A DNA stretch of 64,000 nt from Chamaelirium japonicum (taxonomy: Eukaryota; Streptophyta; Magnoliopsida; Liliales; Melanthiaceae): NCBI GenBank assembly GCA_947650365.1, contig OX393550.1, positions 70,429,978-70,493,977 of the forward strand, written 5' to 3'. The position numbers were made by a program, and so were the translations under genes. Positions 13,201-24,230 of the stretch are shown here, in pieces. The stretch's first letter is position 1. Each line of letters starts with the position of its first letter. Under the pieces are notes generated by a model. The model searched no databases. It was not told where the DNA came from and saw only the letters and a program-made list of their open reading frames with translations.

Positions 13201-13471
13201 AACCTATTTCATATCCGAAACATGCTAACTTATGATTTTCCAACACTTAGACTCTAAATCGGTGAATCGGAGCGTAAATTGGTCAAATATCCAATTAGAA
13301 CTCACTCGCAAGTCCGAAATACGGAATAATTCCAACTTCGAATTATCGGATGCCGATCCGATCGAATCCAAACCTATTTCGAAATCGAAACACGCTAACT
13401 TATGATTTTTTAACGCTTAGACTCAGTTATAGATATAAACCATTTTTTTAACAAATACATGTTAATTGCAG
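7206..13471 (+). other. Predicted 3'UTR intron of the TNPA-like gene containing the satellite array
   Basis: A donor (TTAG|GTACTT) starts four bases after the TNPA stop codon. An acceptor (TTAATTGCAG|G) ends at 13471, after a T-rich tract. Both sites are conserved in the inverted CACTA B, with donor TCAG|GTATTT just after its stop near 41498 and acceptor TTAATTACAG near 37360. The 34-unit array would then be spliced out of the 3'UTR. The stop codon lies only a few bases before the junction, so nonsense-mediated decay would not be expected. Splicing is predicted from sequence only. Confidence 0.6.
7282..13428 (+). repeat. 181-bp tandem satellite inside CACTA A, 34 units
   Basis: Units begin with ATGATTTTCCAACACTTAGA. 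Starts at 7282, 7452, 7633, 7814, 7995 and so on to 13232 give 34 units plus a partial one at 13402. Most are 181 bp. A few (at 7282, 10347 and 13232) are 170 bp because they lack an 11-bp block next to GATCCGATCGAATCC. Units differ mainly at a GGATCG/GGAGCG site and a CATATCC/CAAATCC site, whose pattern hints at mixed subtypes. A 68-codon frame recurs in nearly every unit. Since 181 is not a multiple of three, neighbouring frames overlap out of phase, and I do not consider it coding. Related arrays lie at 37740-41395 and 49594-52005. Confidence 0.95.
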
Positions 13472-13800
13472 GAGCAGGGCGGCGTCAGGGGATCGATCAG
13501 AGCATCAGCGTTGGTGGCGGGCGGGGGTGGTTGAGATAGGGCATCTCTCAGTTTTGGATTGTGTAAATATTATTTTGTAATATGTGGTTATTTTTTGTTC
13601 TTGTCTATAATTGTCGGGTATTGTGGTAATATTTGATAATTTGCTGTAATTTTTTTATCAATTTAGGTAATATTTTAAAATTTGCGGTAATATTTTATAA
13701 ATTGTGGTAATATTTGATAAATTGTGGTAATATATTGTGATATTGTTGTAAATCACAGGAATTAAATAATATTATTTAGGTAAATTTATTAAAAAAAAAC
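13472..13800 (+). other. Predicted last non-coding exon of TNPA and AT-rich GTGGTAATATTT repeats
   Basis: A GC-richer block (13472-13560) follows the predicted acceptor and is conserved in CACTA B (37260-37358, reversed) and C (52040-52130). It is followed by degenerate copies of a ~24-bp unit like GTGGTAATATTTGATAAATT (13565-13765). The copies in B and C show it is part of the element. It probably serves as 3'UTR and polyadenylation region. Confidence 0.6.
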
Positions 13801-13804
13801 ATAC

Positions 13805-14307
13805 TTATTACCGACGGAAATTAATTATTCCGTCGGTAATTAAGTTTTTATTTTTTTTTAAATTATAAATAATTTGCCGACGGAATATAATATCCGTCGG
13901 TAATATATATATTATTGCCGACTGGAAATATATATCCGTCGGTAATATATATATTATTACCGACTGGAAATATATACCCGTCGGTAATATATATAGTATT
14001 ACCGACAGTATATACCATAACCGTCGGTAAATTGCTTATATATTACCGACGGACTATTATGTATCGTCAGCAATAATATATTATATTAATTTTTAATTGT
14101 TTAAATATTACCGACGGCTTTAATATTACCGTCGGTATTAATTATTATTACCGACGGTAATATTTGGTCCGTCGTATTGTTTTCCCGACACCTTTTTTTC
14201 CGACAGCCAGCGACGAAAATATCTTCCGTCGCTATAAAATATTACCGACGGAAAGTTAATATTACCGACGGATATTGTCCGTCGGTAATAACTGTTTTTT
14301 TTTAGTG
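13805..14307 (+). repeat. 3' subterminal ACCGACGG repeats and right terminus of CACTA A
   Basis: More than ten ACCGACGG / CCGTCGGT motifs occur, mostly as inverted pairs separated by AT-rich loops, ending in the T-run and TAGTG terminus at 14303-14307. An intact CACTA end would read GTAGTG on this strand. Here the G before TAGTG is replaced by T, a terminal change that might reduce mobility. Confidence 0.88.
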
Positions 14308-15140
14308 AGACTTGCTCCAGGGAACTGACTTCACGCAAATTTAATTCTTTCTAGAGGTCATCTCGCAGTCCAATCCTAAACCTAGAGAGGGTCATCTCAG
14401 GATCCTTTACCAGGTCACATCTATGTAGGAATTCATCGAATTGATCGATCGATATACTCGGTGACAGGTTTGTTTCCTTGCCTTAAGATGTGCCACTTGT
14501 GAATGAGGCGAGGGCGGCAGGAAGTGGGAAGATACTTTTTCTTGAGTTTTTTCATCATCTCATCCCACGTTTTTATTGATTCTTGTCCATCCTTCCTTAT
14601 AGTATTCTCGACATTAGTCCAATACAGCTTGACTTGTCCATTAAGTTTCATTTTGGCGAAACGAACCCACTTGGTTTCTTATAGGTTGTATCATTGGAAG
14701 TAATGGTCCATGTCAGCTATCCAATCCAGAAAAACCTTTGGATCCAGGTGACCTATCAAGCTAGGGGCTTCGTTTTTTATGCTTCTCATGGCTTTGTCAT
14801 CAGGGTCTTGATAGTCACTTCCATAACCTCTGCCATGACCAATACCTTGGTACCATGGCTCCTGGTAACCTCACTGGTTGTGATGACCTCGGCCCCTACC
14901 TCTATTTCTCTCATTTCCCGCTGTGCAAGAACCTTCATCATCAGAGGTATCACCATGGAGTTCCCTAGAGGCCTCAACCAACTCTCTCATCACAACTCTA
15001 TCATCTTCTCTATTCTTTTCCATGGCCTCCAGCCTTGCCGTGATGTTGGCAAGAGCTTAAGCTAGTGCGGGATCCATTGTTGACTGACCGAGTAACTCAG
15101 GGAGGGTCCTACCACTCCTATGGTTCATGCACACAATGGA
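14308..15140 (-). pseudogene. Ty3/gypsy gag fragment, cut by CACTA A (copy 1)
   Basis: Read on the minus strand from about 15140, a gag N-terminus is seen (LARLEAMEK-like helix, Arg/Gly-rich stretch, LDPKVFLDWIADMDHYF). It continues into the Retrotrans_gag domain (TWDEMMKKLKKKYLP, then LRQGNKPVTEYID at 14433-14651). Small frame changes and a stop near 15060 break it. The reading ends abruptly at 14308, where CACTA A inserted. Copy 2 at 56131-57000 continues through this point into a zinc-knuckle-like segment. Confidence 0.8.
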
Positions 15141-16450
15141 CTACTAAGGATGATATGCGAATGAGACTGTTCCTAATTTGATGCCGAACAGTGAATGACT
15201 AATGCCTATATGATAATCAGGAGATTAATGGCTAATATTCAATGGCAATAGCAATTATAAGACTTAGTTGATTCAATTTTCAATTATAAGATTTTCAAGT
15301 AAGTGATTAAAGACGGTCTAGCAACATAATCACTTGCACGTAATTCCGAATCCAGCAAGGGCATAAGGGTTGGATCGTCTGGGAGTTAGATGATCCTAGA
15401 GATTAGTTAACATGCTTCAATATATATCAAAACTTAATACCAATTAAATGATTTTAAATTAATGGTCTCAGGCTCAAATTATTTTCAACAGGATAATGGC
15501 TAATTTAATATTGGTAAGATTCTATTCAAAGCCAACCGTGTTTTAATCAAAGAATTAATTCTAAATATTGCAGGGTTAAAAAAATCTAATCGGCTCAAGA
15601 GATTCAATTGCGGTTGTGAAGCAAGTGAACAATTTTGCAGTACAAGGATGACGAAGCCAGCTTTTCAGACTAGCAAATACACGCTCCACAATCTTCAGGT
15701 GACAGCAAATCAGCACCAAGGATGTCCTCTAATTTTCAAATGAAATAATGGTTGGGTGCCTTTAATGCTCAAACACAATAATACTGTTTTGCCTTTTATG
15801 CTTGGGTTATGGCAAACCAACAAAGCTCTGTTGTTTAGTCACTGTCAAAAATAACAAAAGATTATGACTTGACTTTTCTTCACACTAGTATAGAGAGTAG
15901 CACGAGACGTCTCCTCGGGCTGCAGTAATGGGAATCAGGCCAGGCAGTGGTGCGGTAAGGGGGGAAGGAGGGAGCAGTGACGCAGGTCGGTAGTGGTGCG
16001 GATCAGCGGTGATGCGACGGTGAGCAGGCGGGATCGGATGGCGTAGCTGGCTGTGGACCGGGATGGCGGCGGATGGCACGGAGGGGTGGTGCAGGCTGGG
16101 CTGGGCAGCGTTGGGATCGGGGCCGGGGGTCGCGAGGCGCACGGATCAGGACCGGAGAGGAACAAGGGCTGCTTTTCTCTCTTCTTCCTCCTTTTCTCAC
16201 TTTTCTGTTTGATTCGTTGATGGATCTGCAATGGGTGGGCTAGATTTGTGGTGTGTTGGTGGTAATGGAAGATGAAAGTGATGAGTGGAGGAAGATGGAA
16301 GGGGGTGTGGGGCTTGTCGGTTTCGCACCGACGAGTTTCCGTCTTCGCACCTGTAGGCCTCGCACCCTTTTCTCCTTTGCAGAGAAACAAAATGCAATCA
16401 CAACAATTCCAAATTAGATTTTATTCATTCATCAACTGAAATTAAGATCT
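15141..16450. other. Retrotransposon leader/LTR-like sequence, no gene
   Basis: No credible ORF was found. On the minus strand this lies upstream of the gag fragment and probably represents the 5'UTR and LTR of that element. The part from 15370 to 16440 is repeated at 57010-58095. A GC-rich, Pro-coding stretch (15900-16200) produces several spurious ORFs in both copies. Confidence 0.5.
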
Positions 16451-17400
16451 GTCGGTCTAGAGAATCCCCGACTAGAGCCTTCCAGAACATCCACTTGGCA
16501 TGGACAAGACCGGTGCACCCTCCCTCATGGCCCCTTATCACTGCCTGGCAGGCTAGATGACAAAGCTCATCAAAGGCCCATGTGGGCTAACACCGAAAGG
16601 TATAAAAGGTGCAGGAATATGCGGCGATGTGTTAGTCTCTGGCGGTCTGTAAAAGGTAGGACCCCTGACTCCAAAGTACATATTGGAAATTCTGAAACCG
16701 AGACTGTATTTTCCCACTGCTAAAACTTTCCTCTTTCGAACCTCCACTGACTTGAGCGTTGGAGGGTCTGTGCTCCTCACGGAGCCATCCATTCACATGA
16801 TCTTTGTCTTGCAAGTTGAGCTACCGGTCCAGTGAAGATTTTTCCCCCAACAGTATCTAACATGATATCAGAACTAGATCCTATCGTCTTTTTGCTTCGG
16901 ATACTTCCTACTGACTATGCCTTGCGATGTGTGCTCCGAGTGAGATGATGTATTGACAGATAGTCCCACATCGATGGGGGAGGCATCTATCACCCACTTA
17001 ATATACCCCCTATGAACCTCCCATTATGACCCGGATTTTGGGGTGAAGGTTTTTTCCAAAATGACCCTCAATTAACCTGTATTGATTAAACCGAACCCAA
17101 GTTTCAATCCTTTACTTTTTTGACCTTTTTTTTTTGGATGATTTTACCCCCGTGAATTTCATCCCCTGTGAAGAGGTGTCGCTCGAGGGTTTCGATTTTT
17201 TCTCTCAGAGTTCTCCATCCATAACAAAGAGAAGAGAGGGAAGGAGGGAAGGGGGAGGGAGGAAGAGATAAAGAGAAGAGACAGATAAAGGGAGGGAGAG
17301 ATAGAGAGAGGGAGGGCACATTTCTTCAAGGCGAGAAATCTATCTACAGCGGCGGAGGAGCAGGAGCATCGCCACCGGACTACTCTCTCTCACCTGAGGA
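16451..17400. mobile_element. LTR-like fragments of the 52993-54546 LTR family, inverted (copy 1)
   Basis: 16480-16857 is the reverse complement of the start of the LTR at 52993 (ending CCCCCAACA). 17040-17330 is the reverse complement of its other end (about 54230-54510; AGGTTTTTTCCAAAATGACC). TATCTAACA followed by TGATATCAGAAC at 16854-16875 resembles an LTR end next to a tRNA-iMet type primer site. The two blocks are in swapped order relative to the intact LTR, so this is a rearranged remnant or a related element. The second block may act as leader sequence for the MULE transposase downstream. 17400-17960 has no ORF and looks like intron or leader. Confidence 0.55.
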
Positions 17401-17959
17401 ATGTGGAAACCCCTTGTGAGGATTCAATCTGCAGCGGTAACATCATCATCGGACCCCTTCTCTTTCATGGTCTCACCCTTGGTATATTTTCATTCTATTC
17501 CTCTTCAAATTTTATAATTTGAAATCTTGAAAAAAAAATCCTATAGGAAAATTCCAGGGTATTTATTGATCCATGATCAAACATTTGTGTTGTAGGATTT
17601 CTTAATGTTCTTTGCATAACCTATTTGTGGAATTATGGTACGTGATTCAGCCTCCGCTTCATCTTACTCCCATATTGTGACATTTTTGTCGACCTTCGAT
17701 ATTGATTCTCTTAACATCCGATGAAGCTTTCTCCGACAATCACTTCAGGTGTTTTCATTCCGGCGTCGACGAATGACTACATAATTACATGCTCCAGCCC
17801 TAATCTCTAGGAACCCATTGAATTGCTAAATCCTAAATCCCACATTCGGGAATGGCCAAAATATTGGTTATGCATCTATATATAATGTTGCTTGCATATT
17901 CCTTTAATGTATCGTACTAACTAATTTTAATATATTTATTTTGTTTGCAGTATACCACC

Positions 17960-20927
17960 ATGGATACAACACTGCCCGTATTATACATTTACGATGGAGA
18001 TTTAGTTAAAGATAATCCTAAATATGAATACACTAGTGGAACAACAAAGACGTTCTTTATGCCTCGTTCGTCTTCTTTTGACTAACTCATTGATCTGATA
18101 TATCGTTTTATGAATATTACGAAAGATGAATATGATATCTTTATCAAGGTTGTAAATCCTAATATGGTCCCTTGTCCACCTATCAAGATTTAGGATAATG
18201 GTGATGCTACTTTATTTATTGGCCATAGTATTCGTAACGTGAATAATTTAAATATCCCATTGCTAGTAAGTAGAGTACAAAAATATCCAATTTCACGTCA
18301 CATCTTCCAAACAACTCTGAAGAGAAAGGTACCTCAAATGTGTAGTGAACGATCGAAGGTTTATAGGAAGAAATCCAAAATTCCTCCAATTGTGAATGCA
18401 GAAGATTCACCTTCTAGGAGAGATTCATCTTATCTACCTATAATAGATATTGGTGGTAGCATTGAAAATGTATCTTCTGTACAATACACTCAGAATGCTG
18501 AATCTCATGGAAAGAAAATTTTCGATAACACTTTTATGGATGATATTAGGTGAGACTGTTACTTCTGTTTAAATGTAAAATATTTTTATCAACTTATAAT
18601 TTTTGTTATAATCCATGAAATCCTATACTTGCAGGTTTTCGAATAATGATGTATATTGTGGTATAAGTGATATGAAGTTTGCCATAGATCTTAATTCATA
18701 TCCAACTCCTCACTCGGAGGCAGAGGTTGGCCTACATGCAGATCCACTTCTTGACCAAATGGTAGATCTTAACACAGAGCCTATGTACAGTGGTGATGGA
18801 TGCACTGCACTAAATGCATTATTATTTAGCACTTCAAAGAAAAATATATGCCCCAAGACAGTAGAGTCTTATCGAAATGACTCTTCAAATCAATCACTTA
18901 ATAATTCCCTAATATCTTCATCGATTATCTTTAGGTCAGTATAATGTGGTGAATTATTGTAAAAGTTTTTTATATGATAAAACTACTTCTATTTTCTCTT
19001 ATTATATAAACTTTGCAGGTCTTCTCTACAAAGTCCAAAGAATGATATGGTGAAAGATCATCCTCAAAGTTTGAAGAATGATTTGGTGAAAGAAGAGATT
19101 TTAGAGAATCGAAGCTGGATTATGAAGGCATACAATAAAGAACATTTTTCATGCTTTAAAGATATATACATTAATAGTGGTTTCCAAGAAAAAATAGAAT
19201 TCAATGGTGATTTTCGTAATCTTGAGATTCACCAAATATTCAAGGGCAAGACAAGCATGATTTTTCTTCTAAATAAGTATGCCTTGGAAGCAAACATTGA
19301 ATATATGGTCATAAAATCAAGCAAAACACGGTATACTATAAAGTGCAAAAGAAAAGGCTGCCATTGGAGGTTGCATGCATCAAAGTTGAATGAAATTGAA
19401 GTTTTTTAGATTAAAATATTAGCTCCCGTGCAAAATTATTCATTACCACCGCATGGGGTTGATTATCAACAAGCCACTAGTAGGTTGATTTGTGAGTTTG
19501 TAAAGGATCGACTTGAAGCACATGTACTTTACATACCAAAGGCGATTATATGTTCAAAAAAATTTTAGTGTAAAAATTAGCTACAGAATAGCATGGAAGG
19601 TGAGATAGATTGTTATTAATGAGGTACGAGAATTATATGCAAAACTTATGATGCATTGCTTCCTATATATTGTGGTCAGCTCGTAAAAAATAATCCTAGG
19701 ACTATTGCAAAAATCCAACAAGAAGGAGGTAAGTTTCTTCGTTTGTTTTGGCCCTCGGTTAATGCATTAGAGTTTATCGAAGAGCGTTGTTAAGGTCAGT
19801 GATAGCTGTTGATAGATCCCATTTAAAGGGAAAGTATAAATGGTCACTTTTCCTTGCCACCATTTTAGATGGAGATAACCATATATTTCCTATTGCACTT
19901 GGCGTTGGAGAATCTGAAAATAACAACAGTTGGAATTAGTTCTTGACACAGCTGTTTGATGCATTATATATGACAGAACAGATGATGAGAAACTTGGTTA
20001 TTATATTAGATCGTCATATGGGTTTATTGTTTTAAGTTCCAGTAGTCTTTTCACATGCTTACCATGGATATTGTGCATTTTATATATCTCAAAATATGTT
20101 TTCAAAATTTAAGCAACTACGGCTATACTCATATTTCTACAATGCTGCCAAGGCAACATGGCCAACAAATTTTTATTCATTAATGGAGACCATTAAAAAG
20201 ATCAACAAAGAGGTATATGAATGACTGAACAATATTGATAAAGAAAGGTGGACTACGGTATTTTTTTCCAAAAGATAGTACAATATTATTACCACAAACT
20301 CTTCTGAAAGTTACAATAGTGTTCTGAAAGAAATCAGAGAATATCCAATTATAATGATTATTGAGGAATTTTGATTAAAGCTACAAGGTATGTAGTTCAA
20401 GCGACAAAATATGGCACAGCCTTTGACAACCATACTAACACTTGGGTTGAAAAAGAGTTAGCATTAGATATGACACATGCTCGTGACATAAGTTGTAATC
20501 CAATTAATATTGATGAGTATTTGGTTAGATCATTGCATCACCATAATCATGTGGTGTTAAGTAAGGGTATATGCACTTGTCGTAAGTTTGATGTCATGGA
20601 GATGCCTTGTATTCATGCCTTAGTTGGACTTATGATTTACAAAATAGATCCATATAAGTATTGTGCACATTTTTATTATGTTGATAATTATCAATCGACA
20701 TAGTAAGAGTCAATCTATCCAGTTGGAGACAAAAGTCAGTGGGAGATACCAAAGTTGCAGACTTCTAAAAAATTATTATCACCGATGATAAAAACTTCAA
20801 CAAGAAAACCAAAAAAGAAACCGATACTCTCTCAAGGTGAAGAACGTAGAACAATCAAATATGGTAGATATAAACAGACGAGGCATAATAGAAAGTCGTA
20901 TAAGTTTCCTATTCCACAAGAAGATTA
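17960..20927 (+). pseudogene. MULE (MuDR-type) transposase, decayed (copy 1)
   Basis: The start context CCACCATGG follows a 3' splice-like TTTGCAG. Exon borders are visible at ATTAG|GTGAG (18549), TTGCAG (18634), TTTAG|GTCAG (18934) and TTTGCAG (19018). An N-terminal PB1-like region is followed by a MuDR domain (KCKRKGCHWRLHASK, about 19340-19385), MULE DDE-like motifs (VDRSHLKGKYKW and LGVGESENN, 19805-19925) and a SWIM zinc finger (CTCRKFDVMEMPCIHAL, about 20572-20625). The protein would bind and move MULE ends. Numerous stops (for example TAA near 18083 and TAG at 19407-19409) and frameshifts inactivate it. Copy 2 at 60225-63061 shares the 19407 stop. Confidence 0.87.
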
Positions 20928-20934
20928 ACATATA

Positions 20935-22070
20935 TGGTTCAAATAGTGGTATGGTGAAAAACTTCTATTTTGTGCATTGTAATTGTGGTGTGGAAAACTT
21001 TTACTTTTTGTGTTGTAATTATGATGTGAAAAACTTCTACTTTTTGTGTTGTAATTATGATCGATGTGAAAAACTTTTACTTCTTCTATTGTAATTATAG
21101 TATGGAAAACTTCTACTTTTTATGGTGTGAAAAACTTATACTTTTTGTGTTGAAATAGTGGTGTGGAAAATATTATTGTCAATCATAAATTGGTGGGTTG
21201 TAATTATGATGTGAAAAACTCTAATTTTTGTGCTATAATTGTGATGTGGAAAACTTCTACAGCTTCTATTGTAATTATGTTGTGAAAAACTTTTACTTTT
21301 TGTGGTGTAAAGAACTTATACTTTTTACGTTAAAATAGTGGTGTGAAAAATATTTGTGTTAATCATAAATTGATGGGTTGTAATTGTGATGCGGAAAACT
21401 TCTATTTTTTGTGTTTAATTGTGATGTAAAAAACTTCTACTTCTTCTATTATAACTATGATGTGGAAAACTTCTACTCTTTGTGTTGTGAAAAACTTATA
21501 CTTATTGCGTTAAAATAGTGGTATGAAAAATATTGGTATCAATCATAAATTGGTGGGTTGTAATTATGAGATGAAAAACTTCTAATTATTATTTTGTAAT
21601 TATAATATGGAAAACTTCTACTTTTTCTATTATAATTATGGTGTGAAAAACTTCTACTTTTTGTAGTGTAAAAAACTTATACTTTTTGTATTGAAATAGT
21701 GGTGTGAAAAATATTGGTGTCAATCATAAATTGGTGGATTGTAATTGTGATGTGGAAAACTTATACTTTTTGCGTTGTAATTGTGATGTAGAAAACTTCT
21801 ACTTCTTTTATTGTAATTATGATGTGAAAAATTTTTACTTTTTGTGGTGTGAAAAACTTATACTTATTACGTTGAAATAGTGGCCTGAAAAATATTGGTG
21901 TTAATCATAAATTGGTGGGTTGTAATTGTGATATGGAAAACTTTTACTTTTTGCGTTGTAATTATGATGTGGAAAACTTTTACTTCTTGTATTGTAATTA
22001 TGGTGTGGAAAAGTACTACTTTTTATGGTGTGAAAAACTTATATTTATTGCATTGAAATAGTGGTCTGGA
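20935..22070. repeat. Minisatellite with ~180-bp higher-order period downstream of MULE (copy 1)
   Basis: Short units of ~30-35 bp (TTGTAATTGTGATGTGGAAAA then CTTCTACTTTTTGTG-like halves) are organised into a longer repeat. The landmark AATCATAAATTGGTGGGTTG occurs at 21181, 21361, 21541, 21722 and 21903, a spacing of 180-181 bp. The same array follows the second MULE copy (63065-64000). No coding potential is apparent. Confidence 0.9.
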
Positions 22071-22074
22071 GCAT

Positions 22075-22910
22075 ATCACATACTTTTGTAACATATATGC
22101 TCTACTTCTAGAGTACAGAAATATGACTCTGAATGTATATTCCTGGAGCATTTATGGAGCATATCACAACTTTAATGCATGTAAATATCATTCTCCTGGA
22201 TCACAAAAATAAGACTGAATGTCCACTCTTGGAGCATGTAATATGCTCCATTTATGCTCCACAACAGTAACATTATGTTGTGAGCAGTCTGTCTACTGTA
22301 CTCCTAGAACATATCACATGCTCTTGTAACATATATGCTCTACTCATGGAGTATAAAAATAGGACTCTGAATGTATACTCCTGGAGTATTTATGGAGCAT
22401 ATCACAGCTCCAATGCATGTAACATATTATTCACCTGGATCACAAAAATAAGACTGAATGTCTACTCCTGGAGCATGTAATATGCTCCACAATAGTAATA
22501 TTATGTTATGAGCCGTGTCTATTGTACTCTTAGAGCATATCGCATGCTCTTGTAATATATATGCTCTACTCCTGGAGTACAGAAATAAGACTCTGAATGT
22601 ATACTCCTTGAGTATTTATAGAGCATATCACAACTTCATAACAGTGACATTATGTTGTGTGCAGTCTATCTACTGTACTCTATGAGCATATCATATGCTC
22701 CATAACAGTGACATATATGCTCCTCAACTGTTGTGAGCATATTACTTGGGTGGAGTTATAGAGCATGTAATATGCTCCATTTGTACTCCACAACATTGAT
22801 ATTATTGGGGTGGAGTTATAGAGCATATTACATGCATTGGAGCATATGATATGCTCCAATATGCTCCACACCTTCCTTTCAGTGCTCGAACATGCTCCAA
22901 TATTTCTGGG
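22075..22910. repeat. Left inverted-repeat region rich in GGAGCATAT palindromes
   Basis: Many palindromes of the form GGAGCATRT...ATATGCTCC occur. About 85 bp around 22235-22320 (including ACAACAGTAACATTATGTTG and GAGCAGTCTGTC) match the reverse complement of 29215-29300. This pairs it with 28980-29860 as a long, internally repetitive inverted repeat, as in some MULE or foldback elements. Exact outer ends and a target duplication were not found. Confidence 0.75.
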
Positions 22911-24165
22911 GTGGAGTGGCCGGGCAGTTTGGGTATGATCAACATCTCCCTTTCAAACCCTTTGATAGGCTTTCATCAGTATGTGATGTATTCTCGTCAT
23001 GGAGATTACATAAGCCATCCTTTGCACCCATACCCGACCGTGCATCGCACTCAGTCCAAACAGACAGGCAAAGAAAAAGATGTGATTGGCCCATGACATA
23101 TGCTCCAGGTTTTACATGATCACTGTCATCCTGTTGGTAGTCGGACGAAGGTCTTCAGCGGCAACAAATCCCCGGCCGCCAAATGTGCTCTGCCACCAAA
23201 GACTATCGTCGCAGTGCTGAAAGCGGCCGGGGAAGTGTTGCCACCGAAGACCTTCGGGCCAACACGAAGCGAACGCCTTCGGCACAACACCTAACGGGTG
23301 CCTTCAGCAAAACACGCAGTGAAGACCTTCGGCCCATCACAGCCAACACGCATTCAAATCCATACGACCCGCGTAATAAACCTCATACCAATCAGCACAC
23401 ACGACACAACCTATAAGCTAGTTAAGCAGATTCAACTCACGCCACTATGACGCACCCTTTCAATATTTCACAATTGTCAACGTATTGACATCCCAAGCAT
23501 CAACACAATCATTCCTGACATATTGCAATTCAGTATTTCTAATTAATAAATCAATTTATCACAATTTACTTTTTTTGCAAAAAAAAAAGACATTCTACTA
23601 AAGGGTTGGAGGCTTATAGTTCATCCTTCATCCCAAACATTATACACAAAAAAACTCATATTAACATACAAAACCCACTAAAGCAAGTGTAGCAAATGAA
23701 CCCCATTGCCCAAGTGAGCCAAATTCACCGCCACTACGAGCAGGCCGGTGTCAGGTTCAAGCTCCCCAGCAATTCCTGCACATTTCTTCAGCACTGATAA
23801 CTCTCATACTTGTGCTGTAGGAGCCCAAAGATATAGTGTAACTGCAGGCCAGTAGCATTCTTACATTTCCCATCAGCTGCATATAAGCAAAGATAGAAAT
23901 TGTAATAACATAAGTACAATTTAAGTTTTTATAATGATAGAAGTTATGTAACCAGTAAAGTATGTCAAGCCACTGAAGAGGTTTTAAGTGGAGAACTAGA
24001 GAGCTCTGGGCAAATGATGCATCATCCAGGCAATACAAATTATATGTTTCATTGACTAGCATAATGACACAGTAGAATAAAATCATCCACAGTAATGGTG
24101 TATTTGATGCAAAAAAGATGGTTCATCCCATCCAATATCAATAGAAAACAGGGAGTTTCAAATTT

Positions 24166-24230
<65 letters not shown>

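Larger units (their letters stand above)
1..14307 (+). mobile_element. CACTA (En/Spm) transposon A, 5' terminus off-window
   Basis: The right end reads a T-run followed by TAGTG at 14303-14307, the complement of a CACTA terminus. Both ends carry dense ACCGACGG / CCGTCGGT subterminal motifs, typical of CACTA transposase-binding regions. Inside, in order, are a TNP2-type transposase (broken), a 21-bp minisatellite, a TNPA-like gene (open), a 181-bp satellite and an AT-rich tract. The sequence just right of the end (14308 on) matches 56627 on, where no CACTA is present, so 56627 shows the unoccupied site in a retrotransposon gag sequence. The right flank begins AGA, which should be the 3-bp target duplication. 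The left partner lies before position 1, so TSD and full length cannot be confirmed. Confidence 0.9.
14308..22070. repeat. Copy 1 of a ~7.5-kb duplicated complex (partner 56627-64000)
   Basis: The order gag fragment, leader/LTR sequence, LTR-like block, MULE transposase and minisatellite is the same in both places, in direct orientation, with most bases identical by eye. Differences include a 676-bp deletion in copy 2 (between TTGGA repeats at 14694 and 15370), a ~610-bp segment only in copy 2 (58103-58713), and a 140-bp deletion in copy 2 between ATGG repeats at 20018 and 20158. The copies share at least one MULE nonsense codon, so the complex was already dead when duplicated. Confidence 0.88.

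Noticed and set aside
7282-13257. 68-codon ORF repeated in most 181-bp units (MIFQHLDSKSVNR type)
   Set aside because: The unit length is not a multiple of three, so frames overlap out of phase. The related arrays in CACTA B and C do not keep the frame, and there is no known family. Best read as a by-product of repeat homogeneity.
7282-13428. CRISPR-like regular array
   Set aside because: Units are continuous tandem copies with no unique spacers, in a plant transposon.
14694-15065. Plus-strand 123-codon ORF
   Set aside because: Antisense shadow of the gag N-terminal region.
15885-16390. Pro/Ala-rich minus-strand ORFs (also 57535-57881)
   Set aside because: GC-rich retrotransposon leader. 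Frames differ between the two copies and no domain is visible.
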